From positions 186,001 through 250,000 of the forward strand of contig NZ_BMPH01000004.1 of assembly GCF_014647495.1 (NCBI RefSeq): DNA of 64,000 bases. The letters are read 5' to 3'. Below the pieces are notes generated by a model. That model ran no database searches, had not been told where the DNA came from, and saw only the letters and a list, made by a program, of their open reading frames with translations. Positions 16,799 to 25,532 of the stretch are shown here, in pieces (the first letter of the stretch is position 1; each line of letters starts with the position of its first letter). The translations under genes were made by a program, and so were the position numbers. Origin of the DNA: Glutamicibacter protophormiae. GTDB taxonomy: Bacteria; Actinomycetota; Actinomycetes; Actinomycetales; Micrococcaceae.

Positions 16799-18276
16799 GC
16801 TGGCACCGTCGTTTCGTCATTTCGCGAGATGTTGCGGATCGTTGCGATTTCACCGCGTTGCTGCCAAAGCAGCAATCCCAAGATCAATAAGGTAAAGAGC
16901 CCGCCCAAGGCCAAGGCAGCCAGCGGATGGATATCCAGTTCGCCGGCAAAGTAGCAGACCAGGCTGGTGGCCAATCCACCGAGCGCTGGGCGCCAAAACG
17001 CCTTGAGCAGGAAGAGGAAATGCACTCCCAGATTGCGAAGCTGCCCCAGGTAAATGGGAAGAATAATGGCAAACCACACCAGCGTCTGCGCGGCGGCCAG
17101 GCCAACGATGCCGCCCAGCTCTGCGCCGATCCACAACGCCGGTACCAGCAGCACCAGCCCGATGAACTGCACCGTGAAGACCACGGAGGTCCGGCCGGCA
17201 ACCACCAGGTAGTCATAGACCAGTTCGCAGAAGACCCTGGCCAGCGCGGCGATCACGAGCCACATGAGCACCGCGGCCGCAGGCATCCAGACCTCGCCGT
17301 AGATCAGCTGAACCAGAGGTTCGGCGGCGCCGGCCAGAGCGGTGAACACCGGGATGCTCACGCTGGCGACCAGTGCGAACAGGCCCCGCAGGGTGTTTTG
17401 CGAGCGCTGCGGATCATGCTGCACGGCGGCGAAGACCGCCGGCGCGACCCGCCGCAGCGGCTGGGACACAATGTTCAGCGGCCAACTGGACAGGTTGAAA
17501 GCCAGCACGTAAAAACCCAGGGCGATGGTCCCCAGCAGGGCACCGGCCATGAGCTGGTCCGCGTAGCCAACTAGGAACACCACGATGCTGGATCCTGCCA
17601 GCGGTAGCCCGAACTTCAGCAGTGCAGAGGCCTTCTGCCGGTCGAACCCCAGGCGAAAGCGAATCGGGGAAGCTGCAAGGAACATGATGCCGGACAGCAC
17701 GCTGCCCACCAGCCGGCCGATGGCCAGCGCCATGGCGCCCATCCCCATCAAGGCCAGAACGATTGACACGAGGGCGCCGACCCAGACGTTCACCTGGTCG
17801 ATGACCATGCGCGGTCGCTCCAGAAACGAGCGCTGCAGCAGTGCCGCGGGACCTGCCACCGCGCCATTGACCAGCACGGACAAGATCAGCAGCCGGACCA
17901 CCTGCGTGGCCTCAGGGTCCCCCATCAGCGAGGTGAACTGCGGCGCCGCGAGCCACGCCAGTGCGCAGAACACGGAGCTTCCGATTAGCGACAGTGTATT
18001 GACCGTCGGGAAAATCAGCGCAGGATCGCTCGGCCAACGCACGATGGCCAGGGACACCCCGAGCTCGTTGAAGCTCAAGACAGCCATCAACGCCACCAAT
18101 GCAATGGCGAAGGTGCCGAACTGCTCGGGCCCCAGCACGCGGGCCAGCACGATGCCGATACCCAGCGTTCCGAGCCGTGAAATGAGCGTATTGGCCAAGC
18201 TCCAGCCGAAAGCTCCACCGGCCGAAGGGCCAGAAGCCTTGGCGGGCTTTCCTGACTCAAGCCGGTGTTGCGCCAT
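16795..18276 (-). CDS. Wzx-like flippase (MOP/polysaccharide biosynthesis export protein)
   Basis: The 493-residue protein has 12-14 hydrophobic segments and the N-terminal signature of the polysaccharide biosynthesis/MOP family: FGWSLANTLISRLGTLGIGIVLARVLGPEQFG at residues ~23-54. Basic residues follow inside the loops, and the GALLGTIALGFYVLAFNL stretch in the middle is typical. Such proteins flip undecaprenyl-linked oligosaccharides to the outer face of the membrane. It overlaps the double GT4 gene by 4 bases and starts 2 bases after the aminotransferase stop, so it belongs to the same operon. Together with the Wzy-like and Wzz-like proteins it defines a Wzx/Wzy-dependent pathway. Confidence 0.9.
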   Translation of the reverse strand: MAQHRLESGKPAKASGPSAGGAFGWSLANTLISRLGTLGIGIVLARVLGPEQFGTFAIALVALMAVLSFNELGVSLAIVRWPSDPALIFPTVNTLSLIGSSVFCALAWLAAPQFTSLMGDPEATQVVRLLILSVLVNGAVAGPAALLQRSFLERPRMVIDQVNVWVGALVSIVLALMGMGAMALAIGRLVGSVLSGIMFLAASPIRFRLGFDRQKASALLKFGLPLAGSSIVVFLVGYADQLMAGALLGTIALGFYVLAFNLSSWPLNIVSQPLRRVAPAVFAAVQHDPQRSQNTLRGLFALVASVSIPVFTALAGAAEPLVQLIYGEVWMPAAAVLMWLVIAALARVFCELVYDYLVVAGRTSVVFTVQFIGLVLLVPALWIGAELGGIVGLAAAQTLVWFAIILPIYLGQLRNLGVHFLFLLKAFWRPALGGLATSLVCYFAGELDIHPLAALALGGLFTLLILGLLLWQQRGEIATIRNISRNDETTVPA

Positions 18277-18278
18277 GG

Positions 18279-19406
18279 CTAGAGGACCTGCTTAAGTATC
18301 TGAACCACCCGTTGCTGCTGTTCCTCGGTAATGTGCGGGTACAGAGGCAGCGACAGGATGCGCCCGGCGGCCTGCTCTGCGACGGGGAAGGACCCCGCGC
18401 CGTAGCCCAGGTGCTCAAAGGCGCCGGTCAGGTGCACCGGTTCCGGGTAGTGGATGCCCGCCCCGATGCCTGCCTCGTTCAGCTCGGCCAGCACGCGGTC
18501 GCGCTCCTCGACCTGGATGACGTACAAATGCCAGACGTCCTCATTGCCCTCCGCCTGCCGCGGCAGGACCACGCCAGGAACATCCGCCAGCAGCTTGGCG
18601 TATCGTGCGGCGGCTTCGCGGCGAAGCTGGTTCCAGCCGGCCAGCCGCTCCAGCTTGGCGCTGAGCACCACGGCCTGCACCGCATCCAGCCGGGAGTTGC
18701 GGCCCACTGCCTCGTGGACGTACTTCACGCGGCTGCCGTGGGCCGACAGCAGGCGAACCCGTTCGGCAAGCTCTGCATCGTTGGTAAGGACCGCGCCGGC
18801 GTCGCCGGCCGCGCCCAGATTCTTGCCCGGGTAGAAGCTGGTGCCGGCAATGTGGCCCAGGGTTCCGGCGGTACGGCCGAAACGGGTGGCGCCCTGCGAC
18901 TGCGCGGCGTCCTCGATGATCACGGCGCCGCAGGCGGCGGCGATGGGTTCCAGCTCTTCCACGAAGGCGGTCTGGCCGTACAGATGCACTGGGATGATCG
19001 CCTTGGTCTTCTCGGTGACCGCTTCGGCCACGGCCAGCGGGTCGATGAGCAGATGCTGGGGGTCCACGTCCACCGGAACCACGGTGGCTCCGGTCAGGCT
19101 CACGGCCTCGGCCGTGGCCACGAAGGTATTGGCCGGGATGATGACCTCATCCCCCGGGCCCACACCGGCGGCGCGCAGCGCGAGCTCCAGCGCGTCGGTG
19201 CCGTTGCCCACCCCGATGCAGTGTCCGGCGCCGAGGAAACCCGCATAGGCCTGTTCGAAGTCGCTCACCGCGGCGCCGCCGATGAATGCGGTGTTCTCGA
19301 AGATCTTGGCGAGGCCGGCATTAACCTGTTCCTGGACTTCGCGCTGCTGCGCCTTCAGGTCGACCAGTGGAATGGGTGCGTGGGTCGTCAGCGAGTTGTT
19401 GGTCAT
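18279..19406 (-). CDS. DegT/DnrJ/EryC1/StrS sugar aminotransferase (WbpE/FdtB-like)
   Basis: The 375-residue PLP enzyme has the family signatures IPLVDLKAQQ at the N-terminus, GVGNGTDALELAL (phosphate binding), PVHLYGQ, IIEDAAQSQGA, and the Schiff-base lysine in SFYPGKNLGAAGD. These are closest to 3-aminotransferases acting on 3-keto sugars such as WbpE/WlbC or FdtB. Paired with the WlbA-like dehydrogenase (22339-23433) and the hexapeptide acetyltransferase at 6737-7324, it would complete a 3-acetamido-3-deoxy sugar route. The start overlaps the stop of the PglD-like gene by 4 bases (ATGA). The donor is normally L-glutamate in this family. Confidence 0.88.
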   Translation of the reverse strand: MTNNSLTTHAPIPLVDLKAQQREVQEQVNAGLAKIFENTAFIGGAAVSDFEQAYAGFLGAGHCIGVGNGTDALELALRAAGVGPGDEVIIPANTFVATAEAVSLTGATVVPVDVDPQHLLIDPLAVAEAVTEKTKAIIPVHLYGQTAFVEELEPIAAACGAVIIEDAAQSQGATRFGRTAGTLGHIAGTSFYPGKNLGAAGDAGAVLTNDAELAERVRLLSAHGSRVKYVHEAVGRNSRLDAVQAVVLSAKLERLAGWNQLRREAAARYAKLLADVPGVVLPRQAEGNEDVWHLYVIQVEERDRVLAELNEAGIGAGIHYPEPVHLTGAFEHLGYGAGSFPVAEQAAGRILSLPLYPHITEEQQQRVVQILKQVL

Positions 19407-20095
19407 CGAGTGGCTTCTTTCAGGCTTGCGTTCAAAAGTTTTTCAGTGTGCGGGGCCGGGTGCGGCCCGGCGTTTCCCGTGCCCAGCGGTCGGGCCGGAT
19501 TTCCGGCCCAGGTCTGTTCCGCCGGCAGGTTGGCGATCAGCGCCGCGGCCATGCCGAGCACTGCGCCGCGGCCGATGCTGAGGTTTTCGCGGACCGTGCT
19601 GTTGGTGCCCAGGTAGGCTTCGCTGCCAACGTGCACGGTGCCGGCCAGGGCGGCGCCGGCGGCCAGCGTGGCGAAGTCCTCCAGGACATCATCATGGGTG
19701 AGTACCACCCGCGGCATCAAGACCACGTGGCGGCCAATGCGCACGTCGCAGGTGGCCACGGTGCCGGCCAGGACGATGCTGCCGGCGCCCACGCTGACGC
19801 TGCCGCCCAGCACCGCGTGGGCGCTGATGTGCGTTGCGTAGCGTTCCTCGGGCAGGCCCAGGCGCCGGGCGATGGCCGCCCGCGAGGCGCCCTTCCCGGC
19901 GCACAGCAGCAGCTGTTCGCCCCGCTGCGCCGCGAGCTGCAGGCCGCCCAGCACCGGCACCCCGTTCACGCGGGTGCCGTGCAGGTCCGCGTTGTCGTCC
20001 AGGATGCCGGACACCTCGTGGTCGCCGGTCTGGCGGATGGATTCAAGAGCCTCCCTGGCCAGCCCGCTGGCGGCCACGAGCAGAACCTGGGCCAT
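19403..20095 (-). CDS. PglD/NeuD-type sugar O/N-acetyltransferase
   Basis: The 230-residue protein has the two-part architecture of PglD/NeuD. An N-terminal Rossmann-like domain (LLVAASGLAREALESI, ILDDN) of about 80 residues precedes a left-handed beta-helix with hexapeptide turns (~90-205), which contains VLTHDDVLEDF, the catalytic His region in this family. It ends with WAGNPARPLG. PglD acetylates the 4-amino group of UDP-4-amino sugars during bacillosamine synthesis. The adjacent upstream gene is a PglE-like aminotransferase, which fits that pairing. A PglF-type 4,6-dehydratase is not in the window, so the exact product is uncertain. Confidence 0.87.
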   Translation of the reverse strand: MAQVLLVAASGLAREALESIRQTGDHEVSGILDDNADLHGTRVNGVPVLGGLQLAAQRGEQLLLCAGKGASRAAIARRLGLPEERYATHISAHAVLGGSVSVGAGSIVLAGTVATCDVRIGRHVVLMPRVVLTHDDVLEDFATLAAGAALAGTVHVGSEAYLGTNSTVRENLSIGRGAVLGMAAALIANLPAEQTWAGNPARPLGTGNAGPHPAPHTEKLLNASLKEATR

Positions 20096-20096
20096 G

Positions 20097-21251
20097 CTAT
20101 GCTCCGGCGCTGGTCAGTACGCTGGCCGAGAGCACGCTGGCGATCACGCGGTCCTGTTCCGCTTCGCTCAGGTCGTGGTACAGCGGCAGGATCAGCGTGT
20201 TTGCGGTCAGCCGTTCGGTCACCGGCAGCGGGATCGTGTACCCGGAATGCCCGGCGTAGGCCGGCTGCAGGTGCGAGGCCATGATGCCGCGGCGGGCGGA
20301 GATCCCGTCCTCGGCCAGCTTGGCCAGCAGCTGTTCGCGGTCCAGCGGGAACGGGTGGCCCACCTCAACCCAGAATGACTGGTAGTTGGAGGTCCCGTAC
20401 TCCGGGTCCTGCACGCAGCGCAGCCCCGGTACCCCGGCCAGCGCCTGCTGGTAGCGTGCCGCCAGTTCCCTGCGGCGCTCCACCATCCGTTCAAGCTTGG
20501 AAAGCTGTACCAGCCCCACGGCGGCCTGCATGTCGGTCATCCGGAAGTTGAAGCCGATTTCCCCGTAGCTTTCCTGCGGGGCCAGCGTGGACCCATGCCG
20601 GTCCGCGGCGGAGACATCCATGGCGTGCTCACGCAGGCGGCGGGCGCGCTGCGCCCACTGCTCGTTGTTCGTGGTGAGCATGCCGCCTTCGCCGGTGGTG
20701 AGCAGCTTGCGCGGGTGGAAGGACCACGCCGACACGTCGGCACCGGCACCGACGGGCGCACCGCGGTAGGTGGATCCCGCGCCGCAGGCCGCGTCCTCGA
20801 CCAGTGCCAGGCCGCGCTCGTCGCAGAGCCTGCGCAAGGGCTCGAGGTCCAGCGGCATGCCGCCCTGGTCCACGGCGATGATGGCGGTGGTCTTGTCCGT
20901 GAGCGCGGCGCGGATGGTTTCCGCCGTGACGTTGCCCGTAGTTTCCTCGACGTCCGCGAAGACCGGACGCGCCCCCAGATAGGTCGGGGCGTTGGCCGTG
21001 GCGATGAATGAGAATGATGGGACTACCACGTCATCCCCTGCCTGCACGCCGGCGACCTTCAGGGCCAGGTGCAGTGCGGTGGTGCAGTTCGAGGCCGCTA
21101 CCGCATGCCCCGCCTGCTGGTGCTCGGCAAATGCCTGTTCAAATGCTGCGGTGCGCGGGCCTTGTGCGACCCATCCCGAGGCGATGACCTCTGCTACCGC
21201 GTCGGATTCGGCCGTCCCCAGCCATGGCTTCATGACGCTGATGCGATCCAT
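20097..21251 (-). CDS. DegT-family sugar aminotransferase (PglE-like)
   Basis: I choose the ATG at 21251 (MDRISVMKPWLGTAE), preceded by TTGGGGGAAG; the frame stays open further upstream without a good start. The 384-residue enzyme has the PLP fold: SNCTTALHLALKVAG, VVPSFSFIATANAP, ALVEDAACGAGSTY, and the lysine in WSFHPRKLLTTGEGG. The FHPRK variant is typical of PglE/perosamine-type 4-aminotransferases. It would transaminate a UDP- or GDP-4-keto-6-deoxy sugar, followed by the PglD-like acetyltransferase that starts one base after its stop. A 68-base gap separates it from the upstream epimerase and could hold an internal promoter. Confidence 0.87.
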   Translation of the reverse strand: MDRISVMKPWLGTAESDAVAEVIASGWVAQGPRTAAFEQAFAEHQQAGHAVAASNCTTALHLALKVAGVQAGDDVVVPSFSFIATANAPTYLGARPVFADVEETTGNVTAETIRAALTDKTTAIIAVDQGGMPLDLEPLRRLCDERGLALVEDAACGAGSTYRGAPVGAGADVSAWSFHPRKLLTTGEGGMLTTNNEQWAQRARRLREHAMDVSAADRHGSTLAPQESYGEIGFNFRMTDMQAAVGLVQLSKLERMVERRRELAARYQQALAGVPGLRCVQDPEYGTSNYQSFWVEVGHPFPLDREQLLAKLAEDGISARRGIMASHLQPAYAGHSGYTIPLPVTERLTANTLILPLYHDLSEAEQDRVIASVLSASVLTSAGA

Positions 21252-21319
21252 GATTCTTCCCCCAAGAAATCGTTGTTCGCGTGTTGATCCACAAATGTAG
21301 TGCGTACGCGCTGTTTTGC

Positions 21320-22342
21320 CTAGTGGCTTGCGGCGACCGGCTTCTTCAGCAGGCGGCCGGCGGCGACTTCCTCGCGCAGCGGTTCCCACCAGGTCACCAG
21401 CCGGCGCAGGCCTTCTTCCAGTCCCACGGTTGATTCGAAACCGAGGTCGCGGCGGGCAGCGCTGGTGTCCGCCAAGCGACGTACCACCGAGTTCACTGCG
21501 CGTTCCGGACCATATTCAATGTGCGAATCCGAGCCCATGACCTTCAGCAGGGTTTCGGCCAGCTGCTTGAGGCTGGTTTCCGTGCCGCTGGCCACGTTGT
21601 AGACGCCTTCGCGGATCGGGCTGGCGGCGGCGAGCAGGTTTGCGCGCGCAATGTCCTCGGAGAACACGAAGTCCATGGTCTGCGAGCCGTCGCCGAAGAT
21701 CAGCGGCGGCAGCCCGTCGGCAATACGTTCCATCCAGCGCACCAGCACCTCGGTGTAGGCGCCGTGCACGTCCATGCGCGGTCCGTAGACGTTGAAGTAG
21801 CGCAGGAGCGTGTAGTCCAACCCGTACATGGCGTGGAAGCTCTTGAGCAGGCCCTCGTTGAAGGTCTTGGCCGCGCCGTACAGGGTGTCATTGTTGTACG
21901 GGTGGTGGCGTTCGGTGGTCGGGAACTGCTCGGCCATGCCGTAGACAGAGGCGCTGGAGGCGGCAACGACCTTCGGGATCTTGGCCTCTACGGCTGCTTC
22001 GATGACGTTGTAGGTTCCGTTGACCATGACATCCACCGCCAGCCGAGGCTCCTCGGCGCACTGGGTGATGCGGATGGCGGCCTGGTGGAATACCACGTCC
22101 TTGCCCTGGGTGACCTCGCGGACCAGTTCGCGGTCGGCGATGTCGCCCTCGATCAGGTTGACCCGGCCGCTGGCCAGTGCCTCGGTGATGTTGCCGCGGC
22201 GTCCGCGGACCAGGTTGTCCAGGATGTCCACCTGGTCGGCGCCGGCGGCCAGCAGCTGGTCGACGATTTCCGAACCGATGGTCCCTGCACCGCCGGTGAC
22301 CAGGAATTTCTTGCCTTCAAGGCGTGCCAGTGGCTGAGTCAT
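21320..22342 (-). CDS. NAD-dependent nucleotide-sugar epimerase/dehydratase (extended SDR)
   Basis: The 340-residue protein has the NAD-binding motif FLVTGGAGTIGSE (residues ~12-24). DILDN follows at the end of beta-2, then SSASVYG and the catalytic YGAAK (Y-x3-K). The substrate region includes FNVYGPRMD and GDGSQTMDFVFSEDIA. This is the layout of UDP-sugar 4-epimerases (GalE, WbpP) and related dehydratases. GTIGSE in place of GFIGS resembles CapD/PglF-type motifs, but the protein is too short and lacks the membrane part of PglF. It overlaps the upstream WlbA-like gene by 4 bases. A 4-epimerase acting on a UDP-HexNAc or UDP-HexNAcA is most likely. Confidence 0.82.
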   Translation of the reverse strand: MTQPLARLEGKKFLVTGGAGTIGSEIVDQLLAAGADQVDILDNLVRGRRGNITEALASGRVNLIEGDIADRELVREVTQGKDVVFHQAAIRITQCAEEPRLAVDVMVNGTYNVIEAAVEAKIPKVVAASSASVYGMAEQFPTTERHHPYNNDTLYGAAKTFNEGLLKSFHAMYGLDYTLLRYFNVYGPRMDVHGAYTEVLVRWMERIADGLPPLIFGDGSQTMDFVFSEDIARANLLAAASPIREGVYNVASGTETSLKQLAETLLKVMGSDSHIEYGPERAVNSVVRRLADTSAARRDLGFESTVGLEEGLRRLVTWWEPLREEVAAGRLLKKPVAASH

Positions 22343-23433
22343 GATGCGTTCTCCATTGCGGAAGTTTCGGTGTTGTACTGCGGTGAGGATCCGTTGGCCA
22401 GGCTTGCGCTGGCATCTTCCAGGACGCGCAGGACGCGCAGTGCGGATTCACCGTCGGTGGGTGCGGGCTGGTTGCCGCGGATGCTGGCTGCGAACTGCGA
22501 GACCATGAGTCCCAGCGGTTCGAATTCGGACAGGGCCGGAGACCAGGTGTCCCCGAGCCGGTAGGAAATCGTGGCGCCCTTGCGGTCCTCGGAATCGGTG
22601 CGGATCAATTCCTGGCGGTCCAGGTCCACGCCGCGGTCGAAGATGCTCAAGCGCTGCTGCGGGTTCAAGTCGTCCCAGATCAGGGTCTTCTTGCTGCCGC
22701 CGATCACCATCTGGCGGATCTTGGTCGGCGAAAGCCAGTTGACGTTCACGTGGGCCAGTGCGCCGTTTTCCAGCGGCATGCTCAGGTAGCCGATGCAGGA
22801 CTTGCCGGCCTGCAGCGGGTCCGCGCCCTGCGCGGTGACGGACAGCGGGCGCAGCCCGCCTGGAAGCACGAAGTCCAGGATGGACAGGTCGTGCGGGGCG
22901 AGATCCCAGAACACATCGACGTCGGGCTGGACCAGTCCGAGGTTGATGCGGGTCGAATCGATGTAGAGGATTTCCCCCAGCTCGCCGTCGGCCAGCAGGT
23001 CGCGGATCTTCAGCACGGCCGGCGTGTAGCAGTACGTGTGGTCGGCCATCAGGATGGTTCCGGCGTCGGCCGCGGCCTGCACCATTTCGCGTCCGTGCAC
23101 GCTGTTGTCCGCCAACGGCTTTTCGACCACCACGTGCTTGCCGGCGGCGATCGCCTGCATGGCGATGGCGTAATGCGTCCTTGCCGGCGTGGCAATTGCG
23201 ATGGCGTCGATCTCGTAGTTTTCCAGGAGCTCATCCAAGGATCCTGCCACTGCAGGCTCTCCGGTCTTGCGGGCCAGTGCCCGGGCGCGGTCGAGGTCCA
23301 TGTCGCAGATGGCGACAAGTTCCCATTCACTGCTCATTGCAAAGTTTCGCGCCAGGTTAGGTCCCCAGTATCCTGCACCGACCACCGCGACTCGCAGTGC
23401 GGGGTTGATGCTTGTATCTGGTGCGATGCTCAT
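22339..23433 (-). CDS. Gfo/Idh/MocA oxidoreductase, WlbA/WbpB-like UDP-sugar 3-dehydrogenase
   Basis: The 364-residue protein has an N-terminal Rossmann domain (VAVVGAGYWGPNLARNF at ~15-31), IATPARTHY, the family EKPLA motif with its lysine, and a C-terminal domain with LAPHDLSILDF. The HD motif is where the catalytic His of WlbA-type enzymes lies. WlbA oxidises C3 of UDP-GlcNAcA and feeds a 3-aminotransferase and a 3-N-acetyltransferase; both kinds are encoded in the cluster. The UDP-GlcNAc 6-dehydrogenase (WbpA) needed before it is not in the window. The ATG immediately adjoins the stop of the initiating transferase, and its 3' end overlaps the epimerase gene. Confidence 0.87.
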   Translation of the reverse strand: MSIAPDTSINPALRVAVVGAGYWGPNLARNFAMSSEWELVAICDMDLDRARALARKTGEPAVAGSLDELLENYEIDAIAIATPARTHYAIAMQAIAAGKHVVVEKPLADNSVHGREMVQAAADAGTILMADHTYCYTPAVLKIRDLLADGELGEILYIDSTRINLGLVQPDVDVFWDLAPHDLSILDFVLPGGLRPLSVTAQGADPLQAGKSCIGYLSMPLENGALAHVNVNWLSPTKIRQMVIGGSKKTLIWDDLNPQQRLSIFDRGVDLDRQELIRTDSEDRKGATISYRLGDTWSPALSEFEPLGLMVSQFAASIRGNQPAPTDGESALRVLRVLEDASASLANGSSPQYNTETSAMENAS

Positions 23434-24963
23434 TTAGTAGGCTCCATCCGGTTTGATCATGACTTTAAAGGTGCGCCATACGATGCGCAGGTCGCTCAGG
23501 ACCGTCCAGTTCTCCGCGTAGTACAGGTCCAGGCGGATGCTTTCGGTCCAGTCCAGGTTGGACCGTCCGCTGACCTGCCACAGTCCGGTGACGCCTGGCT
23601 TCAGGTAAAGGCGACGGTGGTCGTGTCCCGTATAGCTTTCGACTTCCTTGAACAGCGGCGGCCGCGGACCGACCACCGACATGTCGCCACGCAGGACGTT
23701 CAGGAACTGCGGCAGCTCGTCGAGCGAGTGCTTGCGCAGCAGGCGACCGATACGGGTCACGCGGGGGTCGTCCTTGAGCTTGAATAGAGGTCCAGCTCCT
23801 TCGTTCTGGGCTTCCAGCTCCGCCAGCCGCTCCTCGGCGTTTTCCACCATTGAGCGGAACTTGAGCATGTAGAACGGTTGCCCGTCTAGTCCTGCGCGTT
23901 CCTGCTTGTAGAAGATCTTGCCCGGGCCATCCATCCGAATGAGCAGGGCAATGATGAGGAATACCGGGGACAAGCCCAGCAGCGCCAGCGAGGCGAAAAC
24001 GATGTCAAACCCGCGCTTGAGCCAGAACCTCCACCCGGTGAACCGGGCCAGTTCGACATGCAGCAGCGGCATCCCGTCAACAGGGCTGGTCCGCACGCGC
24101 CGGCTGGCCACGTTGGTCAGCGAGGAAACAACGATGAGCTTGGTACCGGTCTTTTCCAGACGCCATCCGAGTTCCTGCAGCGCGGTATTTCCACCTGCCA
24201 AAGGACCGGCGACCACGACGGAGTCTGCCCCGTAGCGGTTGACTTCATCCTCAATGGCTCCGGATTCATAGGACAGCGGGAGCGTCGGGTCCACGGCCCG
24301 CAGGGCCTGCTCGGAGTCTGCGTCCTTGTCTCCATCCAAGAGCACGCCGACTACGCGGTAGGCGGGACCGGACTGCTTGGAAATCTGGCGAACGACGTAG
24401 GGTGCGTCCTTGATCTGTCCATAGACCAGAACGTTGCTCAACGCGAAGCCGCGTTTGCGTTGCCGTGACAACCACTGGCGCCAACCCCAACGCCCCAGAA
24501 GCAGCGCTCCGAGACCGACTGGCAAACTCAGCAGGATGAACAACTTGTAGTCCAGGTTTCCTGTGATGATCGCGATCAACCCGATGCCTCCGGCAACCGC
24601 CGCGGTTGCGTAGACCAGGAATTTGTATTCCTGCATTCCTACGGCAATCCGGCCGGCGGCCCGGGTTTGAAAAAAGACCAAACTGAGAATCCAGGCCACC
24701 GCGACAATGGCTCCGGTCAGGGCAAAGTGCTGCGACAACTGTTGCGCGGCTGGATCCATCTGGCCTCCGGCCAGAACGAAAACTTCCGGCAGGACACTCG
24801 CTGCGGCGATGATGATGAAGTCCGTGATCGCCAAGCGACGGACGTAACGTCGCCCGTCGACTGCGGCAGTGGATGCTACACCCGAACCTGCTGTCCTGGT
24901 TGAGCTGAACAGCTTGGATGATCCAAAGTCATTGCTTTCAAGGCGTCCGCTAAGCTGCGACAT
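23434..24963 (-). CDS. Initiating polyprenyl-phosphate sugar-phosphate transferase (WbaP/CpsE/WcaJ-like)
   Basis: I choose the ATG at 24963 (MSQLSGRLESN), giving 509 residues; a TTG start 90 bases upstream is open but has no obvious support. Four to five membrane helices occupy residues ~45-165, followed by a CoA-binding-like cytoplasmic domain. A C-terminal sugar-transferase domain starts near residue 311 (KRGFDIVFASLALLG). It carries YKQERAGLDGQPF, LKFRSM, RVTRIGRLLRKHSLDELPQ and MSVVGPRPP, the catalytic and binding motifs of polyprenol phosphate hexose-1-phosphate transferases. It would start the repeat unit on undecaprenyl phosphate. It is first in the leftward operon, so the region to its right holds the operon promoter. 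The sugar transferred is not determined. Confidence 0.9.
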   Translation of the reverse strand: MSQLSGRLESNDFGSSKLFSSTRTAGSGVASTAAVDGRRYVRRLAITDFIIIAAASVLPEVFVLAGGQMDPAAQQLSQHFALTGAIVAVAWILSLVFFQTRAAGRIAVGMQEYKFLVYATAAVAGGIGLIAIITGNLDYKLFILLSLPVGLGALLLGRWGWRQWLSRQRKRGFALSNVLVYGQIKDAPYVVRQISKQSGPAYRVVGVLLDGDKDADSEQALRAVDPTLPLSYESGAIEDEVNRYGADSVVVAGPLAGGNTALQELGWRLEKTGTKLIVVSSLTNVASRRVRTSPVDGMPLLHVELARFTGWRFWLKRGFDIVFASLALLGLSPVFLIIALLIRMDGPGKIFYKQERAGLDGQPFYMLKFRSMVENAEERLAELEAQNEGAGPLFKLKDDPRVTRIGRLLRKHSLDELPQFLNVLRGDMSVVGPRPPLFKEVESYTGHDHRRLYLKPGVTGLWQVSGRSNLDWTESIRLDLYYAENWTVLSDLRIVWRTFKVMIKPDGAY

Positions 24964-25232
24964 GACCGAACCCCGCGACCTGCGAAGATTCCGTTGCGCG
25001 GGTGCAGGCGCGTGAAAGCCCCCCAAAAATAAACATCTTGTGCAATCCCCCAAAATGATGCAAATTCCCCAATTGAGAGCCGCTTCCCCTTGCGTTATCC
25101 CGCAACTCTCGTTACTTCGAGCTTATGATGCGAGTTACTTGGTGGCACGAGTGGCCGATCACTCGAATTCTGAGAATAAACTCTGAGAACATACTCGACC
25201 GATACCTAGGCGATACCTAGGGAGCACCTGCA
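24964..25232 (-). promoter_or_regulatory. Upstream regulatory region of the EPS operon
   Basis: This 270-base stretch upstream of the initiating transferase is richer in A and T than its neighbours. It holds an inverted repeat CGAGTG-N6-CACTCG (25148-25165), a pair of TCTGAGAA direct repeats about 13 bases apart (25168-25190), and an 11-base tandem repeat (25200-25221). A short leftward frame of 28 codons starts at ATG 25036 with GGGGGA upstream (25046-25051). It ends across the transferase start, so it could be a coupled upstream ORF. No confident -35/-10 pair was fixed. Confidence 0.45.
25200..25221. repeat. 11-bp tandem repeat CGATACCTAGG x2
   Basis: Two adjacent copies of CGATACCTAGG, each containing the palindrome CCTAGG, lie upstream of the EPS operon. 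Their spacing (one helical turn) fits binding of a dimeric regulator, which is an inference. Confidence 0.6.
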
Positions 25233-25244
25233 CCGCAAACGACA

Positions 25245-25294
25245 AAACAGGCCCCATACCAACGATCGGGGGAGATCCGGTATGAAGCCTGTTT
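25245..25294 (-). terminator. Hairpin downstream of the LAL operon
   Basis: A 16-base imperfect stem (25245-25260 with 25279-25294, two mismatches) encloses an 18-base loop. On the minus strand it is followed by TTTTGTCG. It lies 240 bases beyond the stop of the LAL gene and upstream of the EPS operon, so it can insulate the two. Confidence 0.5.
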
Positions 25295-25532
25295 CGTATA
25301 AGGGGCGAACGGTTGCGCTGGGGGGTAATCCTTGCGGATTCGCTAACCGCCGCCCCGTCTATGGGAAGGAGTCCTCAGGGATATTAACCACGTGCATGGT
25401 CCCCAGTTCTCTCGTGGACAGTACGGAATCCATGGATCCCGCGCCGCTCCCTAACAATAGAGACTACTTAGGCTCCACCGGCCTGCACACGCGTGTTTCT
25501 TACTTCAAGATTGCTTGAAACCCGTAGTCAGC

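Noticed and set aside
24964-25053. TTG start giving 30 extra residues to the initiating sugar-phosphate transferase
   Set aside because: No clear ribosome site fits it and the extra residues look non-conserved in character; the ATG at 24963 is simpler.
25282-25518. 78-codon frame between the LAL gene and the EPS promoter region
   Set aside because: It begins inside a terminator-like hairpin, has no ribosome site and an unconvincing composition.
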